Shown here: positions 57,771 to 64,000 of the stretch, piece after piece | Numbering within the stretch: the stretch's first letter is position 1 | Layout: each line of letters begins with the position of its first letter | NCBI RefSeq assembly: GCF_949987535.1 | Contig: NC_080068.1 | Coordinates: 83,043,254 to 83,107,253, forward strand | Direction of reading: 5' to 3' | Source of the DNA: Balaenoptera acutorostrata | Taxonomy: Eukaryota > Chordata > Mammalia > Artiodactyla > Balaenopteridae | Length of the DNA: 64,000 bases | Notes under the pieces: model-generated | Databases searched by the model: none | What the model was told of the DNA's origin: nothing | The model's input: the letters and a program-made list of their open reading frames with translations, nothing else | Position numbers and translations under genes: made by a program

Positions 57771-59180
57771 AAGCAATTAAGATGCTGAAATAGTACCCAT
57801 TAACTATCAGTGCAAGTGTGAATAGTGTGACAAGAACTCTAGCTATTATTGAAACTGTATCATTCAATTGAAATCTTACTATCAGGAGTGTAAATCCCTG
57901 CACAATACTGAAAGAATGGTGCACCCATGAAATTGAGAAGTAGCAAGATATGGTTATGGAGCTCAGTTTCAGATGATGAATTATTTTGTGATGCTATGAG
58001 TCAGTAATTTGTCACTAAGATCAAAAAGGAGGACGTTTAGTTCGTAAGGAATCTCTGATAATTTTGGGGAGTTCAATTCTCTTCTTATATTCATTTTCTT
58101 GTTTCTTGCTTCAAAGAATATCTGTTACTTCCTAAGCCTGTTTAAAGCATTAATATGCTTAAAACCTGTTCATAATAGAATATGTAGATGGCCTCTGAAG
58201 CAATTTACCACATTCAAACTCAATACTCATATTAATCTTCTCAAGATACTTGAACACTTTATAGTGCTAATTATGTCTATTAATGTGTCATTTACTTTGA
58301 AATGATATGTATGTTTTCTTCTAAAATAGAAATCCCTAATTTTGCTTAGCAGAGTTCTATTTCAGTAAGCCTTTATGATCTAATGACTCTGATTTCTTTT
58401 GGAAATAATAGGTTTACTTGTACAACGAATAGTAACACATATGTTTAATGCAGATAACTGGCTGCTTATCAAATTGGTTCTAATTAGACATTTTTGCATT
58501 ATGGGATTAATATAAGCACTGCTGGGGCAGGGCACATAAAGCATGTGAAATCTCCAAGTGAGAATACATTTGTAAAGATGGCATTTTCCATTTCACACTA
58601 GCTTTGTACCATTTGCTAAATGAAAATGACTACAGGTGCACAACTGGTTCTTGATAGTACCTGCCTAGTACCTGGATATTTGGGTGGAAATAACAAATAC
58701 AGTGAGATTTGACAGGAAAATATTTAAAATGCTGACATTTCCACATAGTACTCCTAAATTAATATATGAAGAGATGAGAAATTTCCCAAGTGATAGTTCC
58801 TGTGCTAAACTAAATTTATTGGTACCAAATGATGTCTTTTCCAGCTTGCTATTGAACACTAGCAAGGGAAGCCTGGATGATTCGTCCCTGAGCCTATCAT
58901 TCTTTTTCTCACTCATCCATTTATTTTCTTATATGTATTTAATCAGGATTCCTGTTTAAATGTTACTAGATGAATACAAGGTTCAATCAGTTTTCCACAA
59001 TTTTTACTTTATTTTAAAGCAATTCTACCAATTTATATTTGTAAAAATTTTCCTTATATCAGATTAAGATATACTTCCACTTTAGCTGGAGAACTATTTT
59101 CCGGAAATTTATTTTTACATAAAGAAAATTAGATGCTAAACCGCTAAACTCTTCTTTGTGTAGAACTCTATTTGCCCTTG
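57771..59180. other. Unassigned DNA
   Basis: No gene or named repeat. Overlapping frames at 58665-58959 on both strands are not convincing. Confidence 0.45.
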
Positions 59181-59205
59181 TTTTTTTTTTTTTTTTTTTT
59201 TTTTT
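59181..59205. repeat. Poly(T) run
   Basis: About 25 consecutive T bases. It could be the tail of a minus-strand retroelement, but no body is recognised to its right. Confidence 0.9.
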
Positions 59206-59319
59206 GCATAAGATAGCATATTCTTTTCCATTATGATTTTACTAAAATTTCCATGCAATTATCATATCTTTCCAATGTAATGTCTAGTAGGTAAGTGATG
59301 AATCCTTAATTACCTATGT

Positions 59320-59935
59320 ATAGTATGTGTCATGCCAACAGAAGCAAACAGCTAAGCAGTTCTGAGCCCAGGCCCACTGGTGCAGCCTGGAATGGGGAAA
59401 CCTCCCAGGGGCAGTATCAGCAGCAGATGCATAGGTCACCCAATACCTGTCATCCTTTTAAGACACTGCACAGCTATCTGGCAGGGCCAGACATCACACT
59501 TAAAGAGAACTTAAAAAGGAACCCCAACTTTTGACTGAGGGGCTTTGAAGTTGCATGATCAGGGAACCTACTTCTGGTGTCATCAGGGGTTGGTCCTAAA
59601 ATACAACATGCAGAATCTTGGCTCTAGCCCTATTCTGCCAATACAACGTCAGTCCCACCTGTGGTACAATCCAGGGGCTGGGGTCTAGTATTTGATGTTG
59701 CAGCTATTTGATGGGGCATTATTTGCTATCTCTGCTTATGGTTGGGAGATCTTCTGTCCCTCATTCCTTCCCTCATGATAGGGACTTGACTAGGAAAGGG
59801 CTATGGGCCAAACTTTGTAGTCAACCAAGGCTGCTTGTTTCTATGCATCTGTGCAGAAGGCCAATGTCTTTCGCAGGAGCCCAGCTAACAAGGGATCAAT
59901 TTGGAGAAATGTTTCCTTACCACTGAGTAAGACAC
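59320..59935. other. Unassigned segment, richer in GC than its flanks
   Basis: Composition changes here to moderate GC ('gagcccaggcccactggtgc', 'aatccaggggctggggtcta', 'agcccagctaacaagggatc') between very AT-rich flanks. Two plus-strand frames of 72 residues (59316-59534, 59708-59926) are present, without recognisable domains. It may be an ERV or other retroelement internal fragment, or an old pseudogene. I cannot assign it. Confidence 0.4.
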
Positions 59936-61280
59936 TGTCTACATAAGTTATAAAATACTACCTACTATTTATATTACATACATATGAAGTAAAATTATTT
60001 TAAAAAAACAGAGAGAAAGAAAAAAATTTTTTCTCAATTGTCAATTATCCCATAACCACTTATTGACTAGTCAGAATGAATAGTCTACTCATTTTGTCCC
60101 TCTATCAAATACCAAGTTTCCATACATGTACAGGAGTATTTCTTCACTTTCTATCATTGGTTCATTGGCTTAGCCCTGTATCAATGCGATACAGACTATG
60201 GCTGTAAATCATTTAATTATCCATATTAAATGAAAGATAGTTAATGTTCAAGAACTTCTTAAATGATTTAAATGTTATACTTACACGCAACATACAGGCA
60301 AACATTATAAAAAGTTAATATTTGCTAAGAAAAATACGATGGCACAGTCAAGCAGTACAAAACATTTCATGTCATATCTCAAATATATAACACATTATCT
60401 AAAACAACAGTGTTTACTGCTTCCCTTCACTAAATTTTGGATTGTAACTCATTACATACAAAAAAACCTTCTAAGTCATTAATAATCTTAAGAAAGTATC
60501 AGAAGATGCTTTGGAGTAATTGTCTTTATATGTGAATTATATTGAACAAAACAAATATGGAAAGTTCAGAGCTACAAATGTCCCAAAACAGAGTATTTTC
60601 TTCTTTTTGAGAAAAAGTTCCTTTGTTCTCTTTGACAAAACCTGTGGTTCTAGAAATGGGATAAAACATAGTAAAAGAAAATTATGTTGTGAGGAAGTTG
60701 GATGAGAGAGGGAATGTCAGTTGGAAAATCAAGTATGTGACTACCATATATGTGACAATTTTAACAGGATAGTTATTCCTAATAGTCAACAGTTAAATAC
60801 TGTAATCCCTACTGTACACTCTTGAAATCACTATAAGTAATTTGCTTACTAAGAGTTCAACCAAGTCACTTAAACATGAGATAAGTAAACTTGTCAGAGA
60901 AGGATGCTAGATAATAGTACAGGGCTTATATCTGCTCCTCTAACATAACCCTCCCTTTCTTGTGCAATATGAGAAATCAGTTTCAACTGGGATTATAAGG
61001 AATATCTAGAGTCTCAATTCAATAGTTCTCATTAACTGTTACAATTTAATGGCCTAGATTACAGTAATAATTACCTAACTGGTGTCCAAGCCTTTCTTTA
61101 TACTTCTCCAATTTATTTTCCAAATGGTTTCAATAGACATTTCTAATCTAAAAAGTGGACTACATCACCATCTTAATTAACATCTCTCACCAAAAAAATA
61201 GAGTACAAACACTTTAATACAGCATACCTTACCATGGTCTTTGCCTACCTGCCTAAAGTTATCTCCACCCACTCCCAATA
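59936..61280. other. Unassigned AT-rich DNA
   Basis: No gene or named repeat recognised. Confidence 0.45.
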
Positions 61281-61311
61281 CACAGACACACACACACACA
61301 CACACACACAG
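61281..61311. repeat. (AC)n microsatellite
   Basis: 'cacagacacacacacacaca' and following CA units, about 13 pure units after one G interruption. Confidence 0.94.
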
Positions 61312-61869
61312 AGACCTTGATAAGATTTCAATTATCAAGCAATATGAACCACACGCAGTTCCATTATTCACTGGGAATACTGCTGTGGAAGAGACAAAAT
61401 ACCTGCCCATATTCATTTACATTTTAGTGGAAGAGGCTAACAAAATAAGTAAAATATATAGTGATACATACTAAGCAGAAAAATAAAGAGGGAAGAAATA
61501 GAAAGTATTATTCTATTTCTATGAGGTAAACAAGTGGGAGAATGTTACAGGATGATTGCTGTTGCAAACACCTCTTCCTTTATTGTCAACACCAAGTCTT
61601 TACTTAAGTTTTATTCCTGTTTCAAAATTTGCCTTGGACAATCCTTCCAACCAGAAGCCATCTCTGCTATTTACCAAAGTCTGGTGAAGGTAATGCTTCT
61701 TACAATTTTAACAGCATGTTCTATGTACCTCTATCAAAGCTATTCAAGCACATTGTTGTCTACATGTTTGATTGTACATGTTTGTTGAATTATTCATCCC
61801 CTGCACAGGAAGTTACTGACTATTGGTGTAACTCAAGGCTAAAGGGCAGTAAAGGATAAAAATTAAAAA
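61312..61869. other. Unassigned DNA
   Basis: Two overlapping plus-strand frames at 61534-61859 cover the same bases in different frames and have no recognisable features. No repeat assigned. Confidence 0.4.
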
Positions 61870-62165
61870 TTAGAATCTTTGGGTTCTAATGTCAGGTTTT
61901 CCATGAGCTAGCCGTGACTTAAAGGTTAACTAACCTCACTGTTTCAGACTCCTCATCTCTGAATTGGAAATAACTGTAATAATATAATACTTGATATGGG
62001 CCAGGCATTGTTCTGGGAGCCTCACAGTTATTAATCCATTCATTTTCACATTATTCTTACCTGTAAAACTTGCAGGGTTATGGTAAAGGTATTGATTTAG
62101 TTAAATTATGTAAAATGCCTTTAAACTGTTTCTGGCATACAGTTTATCTAATTCTGTATACATTT
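61870..62165 (-). repeat. MIR SINE (antisense) interrupted by a second MIR piece in sense
   Basis: The outer element in antisense: 'ttctaatgtcaggttttcca', 'taacctcactgtttcagact', 'cctcatctctgaattggaaa', then, after an interruption, 'cttgcagggttatggtaaag', 'taaaatgcctttaaactgtt' and 'tctggcatacagtttat'. The interruption at about 61986-62058 reads 'gggccaggcattgttctggg', 'cctcacagttattaatccat', which is MIR in the opposite (sense) orientation. Confidence 0.65.
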
Positions 62166-63087
62166 AAAGAAAAATGTTCATGAAATAAATTGTTATGGAT
62201 TTCCTAAAATTTATTCACATTCAAAGATCTACTTTTAATTACTTTTCAAAATCATTTATGGCCATGTTCTACTATAAAATGTCATCTTCTGTGAAGTAAT
62301 GATTGTGGTTCATACCATATTTCTTAAAACAGTGTTCCATATTTGTCCCTTGGATTTTCTCTAAGCCTTAGACATTCATTCTGGTACTTTCTTGATATTA
62401 GAAAATAATAAACACTCATATTCCTTCCTCAAGGGACCCTTATGTGGAACATTATGTCAAAATATTAAAATTGTCCAGTCATGTCCTCAAGAACTACTTG
62501 TATGCACACCCAAGTAATGAAAACTATTTCTCTCCTGGCTAATAGTAATTTTAAGGTTCCATAAATTTAAGGCTCACTCATGCTCAGAGATATAAGCAAG
62601 TGAAAATTTTCAGCCAGAGAAATATAGTAATTATTTCTATATCTCCTGAATTTAGCAGTGCTCTTGGAAAACTGTGAAACCGTAGGATGAGTAAATCATT
62701 CATAGAGGGAATGAGATAGATCTTTCTTATACAAGAAAGTAGCATCAGCTAAATTATATAGTTAGAATTTTCCTAGGGAAGTTAGAAAAGCCCTGGGTAG
62801 TCATGTGTAAGTCTAGAGTACAAGCAGAATAACTAAAAGTGTCATACATGGAGTAGTAATGATCCAAGAATTGTTTGTAACCATCATGAAGAAATAAGGA
62901 GTTTGTTTCAGCATGTAAAGCAATGCACTGCTTCCTTTATCAAGAAAATCTTACCATGAAAATGTAATGGAAGCTTAACTAGAGTATGCTTTATAAAGTA
63001 TTTTGATTTACATTCTGGTGCAAACTTTTTATCTCCTCAAGTACATGTAGTAAACACTTTGATACCATCACTTTGGGACGGGTGTAG
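62166..63087. other. Unassigned AT-rich DNA
   Basis: No gene or named repeat recognised. Confidence 0.45.
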
Positions 63088-63105
63088 AGAATATATAGAA
63101 AACAA
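63088..63105. repeat. Left TSD of SINE 63106
   Basis: 'agaatatatagaaaacaa' (18 bases) is repeated exactly at 63465-63482. Confidence 0.93.
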
Positions 63106-63464
63106 GGGACTTCCCTGGTGGTGCAGTGGTTAAGAATCCGCCTGCCAATGCAGGGGACACGGGTTCGATCTCTGGTCCGGGAGGATCCCACATTCCGCGG
63201 AGCAACTAGGCCCGTGTGCCACAGCTACTGAGCCTGTGCTCTAGAGCCCGTGAACCACAACTAATGAGCCCGCGTGCCACAACTACTGAAGCCCGTGTGC
63301 CTAGAGCCCATGCTCCGCAACACGAGAAGCCACCGCAATGAGAGGCCCATGCACAGCAACGAAGGGTGGTCCCCACTCGCCACAACTAGAGAAAGCCCGC
63401 ATGCAGCAATGAAGACCCAACATAACCAAAAATAAATAAATAAATTTATAAAAAAAAAAAAAAA
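63106..63464 (+). mobile_element. CHR-1-like SINE, long-body form
   Basis: Starts 'gggacttccctggtggtgca', has a B box variant ('ggttcgatctctggtccggg') and a longer body than the other copies, because 'gagcccgtg...ccacaactactga' segments are repeated between about 63210 and 63310. It ends in 'gacccaacataaccaaaaat', an AATA tail and A16. The exact 18-bp TSD shows an intact insertion. A minus-strand frame of 145 residues (63301-63738) crosses the SINE boundary, so it is not a gene. Confidence 0.92.
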
Positions 63465-63482
63465 AGAATATATAGAAAACAA
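63465..63482. repeat. Right TSD of SINE 63106
   Basis: Exact 18-base match to 63088-63105. Confidence 0.93.
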
Positions 63483-64000
63483 ATGAATTACAATTTTGTA
63501 AAGTTGGACAGTACCAGAATATGGAATTCCTTAAATGGCAGGCATTGATGAATATTAATGCTCTGAACAGTGTAATCATGTGATCAGTTAATTTTAAGGA
63601 CTCGTAATAGCTAATCTTACAGGAAACACTGGAGTGGCAAAGAAAGGAGATATTCACCTGGAGGGAACTAAAACTATGAAGGGTACTCATTAGCATGCTA
63701 AAACTTGAAAATAAAAGGAAGAATTTGATAAACAGCACAAGTAGATAACCAAATGGTTTTGGAAGCTTTTTTTTTTAATCCATTGGGATACACTGTATGC
63801 AAATTTGCTAATAAAGCACATCATTATTTTAAAAAAGCATAATGCATGACTGTACATAAACAAAAGAAATATACAACAGGACTTACACATTATCACATTT
63901 TTTTTGCTTGAAAGGCAACTAGTCCATCAACAATTGCAAGCATATCTGGGTCTATAATGTTAACCAGCAATGAAAATATAATATTAACTACACCTGGAAA
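63483..64000. other. Unassigned DNA at the window end
   Basis: AT-rich, with no gene or named repeat. A T-run lies at about 63768-63776 and another at 63899-63905. Confidence 0.45.

Noticed and set aside
63301..63738. 145-codon minus-strand frame
   Set aside because: It runs from unique DNA into the SINE across the TSD, so no ancestral gene could have had this structure.
1..64000. CRISPR arrays, operons, prophages or other prokaryotic systems
   Set aside because: There are no regularly spaced direct repeats with unique spacers and no dense coding. The content is mammalian retroelements.

Overview
This is a mammalian nuclear window, almost certainly from a cetacean or a very close cetartiodactyl relative. 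The main evidence is seven tRNA-derived SINEs of the CHR type, recognised by the 5' head 'ggcttccctggtgg', tRNA-like A and B boxes, and a CCAACACAGCCAAAAATAAA-type 3' end. The L1 3' UTRs are also of cetartiodactyl type. I saw no ruminant BovB or Bov-tA. The background is AT-rich and I found no protein-coding host gene, rRNA, tRNA gene, CRISPR array or bacterial feature. Essentially every long reading frame belongs to a dead retroelement, so I read the window as intergenic or deep-intronic DNA.

Layout. 0-7.4 kb: an old interspersed repeat carrying an (ATCT)n microsatellite, then a large L1 on the minus strand (2459-7364) bounded by a 14-bp target-site duplication (TSD). It keeps both ends but lacks ORF1 and the endonuclease. 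7.4-20 kb: ancient L2 and MIR fragments, one young SINE (8860), an MLT1A0-like MaLR LTR (14465-14973), and an ERV1-like LTR (about 18.85-19.5 kb) carrying a tiny L1 tail. 20.4-25.9 kb: a second large L1 on the plus strand with its own TSD; part of the 5' UTR and the N-terminal half of ORF1 are deleted, and ORF2 is broken. 26-33 kb: mostly unassigned DNA, then three SINEs, an L2 end, a MER5-like DNA transposon and another L2. 33-39.4 kb: a repeat-poor stretch. 39.4-40.8 kb: a 5'-truncated L1 on the minus strand with a TSD. 42-45 kb: a Tigger-like MITE, an ERV fragment with a broken dUTPase (minus strand) beside an LTR in the other orientation, and a SINE with a possible 3' transduction. 49.5-51.6 kb: an old L1M with a younger L1 3' end lodged in it. 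52.6-64 kb: an L2, a CHR-1-like SINE, long unassigned stretches, more L2, a MIR interrupted by a second MIR in the opposite orientation, and a last SINE with an 18-bp TSD.

The elements do not form a pathway. They record successive retrotransposition: L2 and MIR are oldest, then MaLR, ERV and L1M, then CHR-1-type SINEs and L1, then CHR-2-type SINEs. The best-supported observations come from reading TSDs directly. Two L1 copies have intact ends but different internal deletions that start inside the 5' UTR. Two of the five younger SINEs share a 24-bp internal duplication. I found no evidence of a new biological system. Family names are from recognition of consensus sequences and were not checked by a database search.
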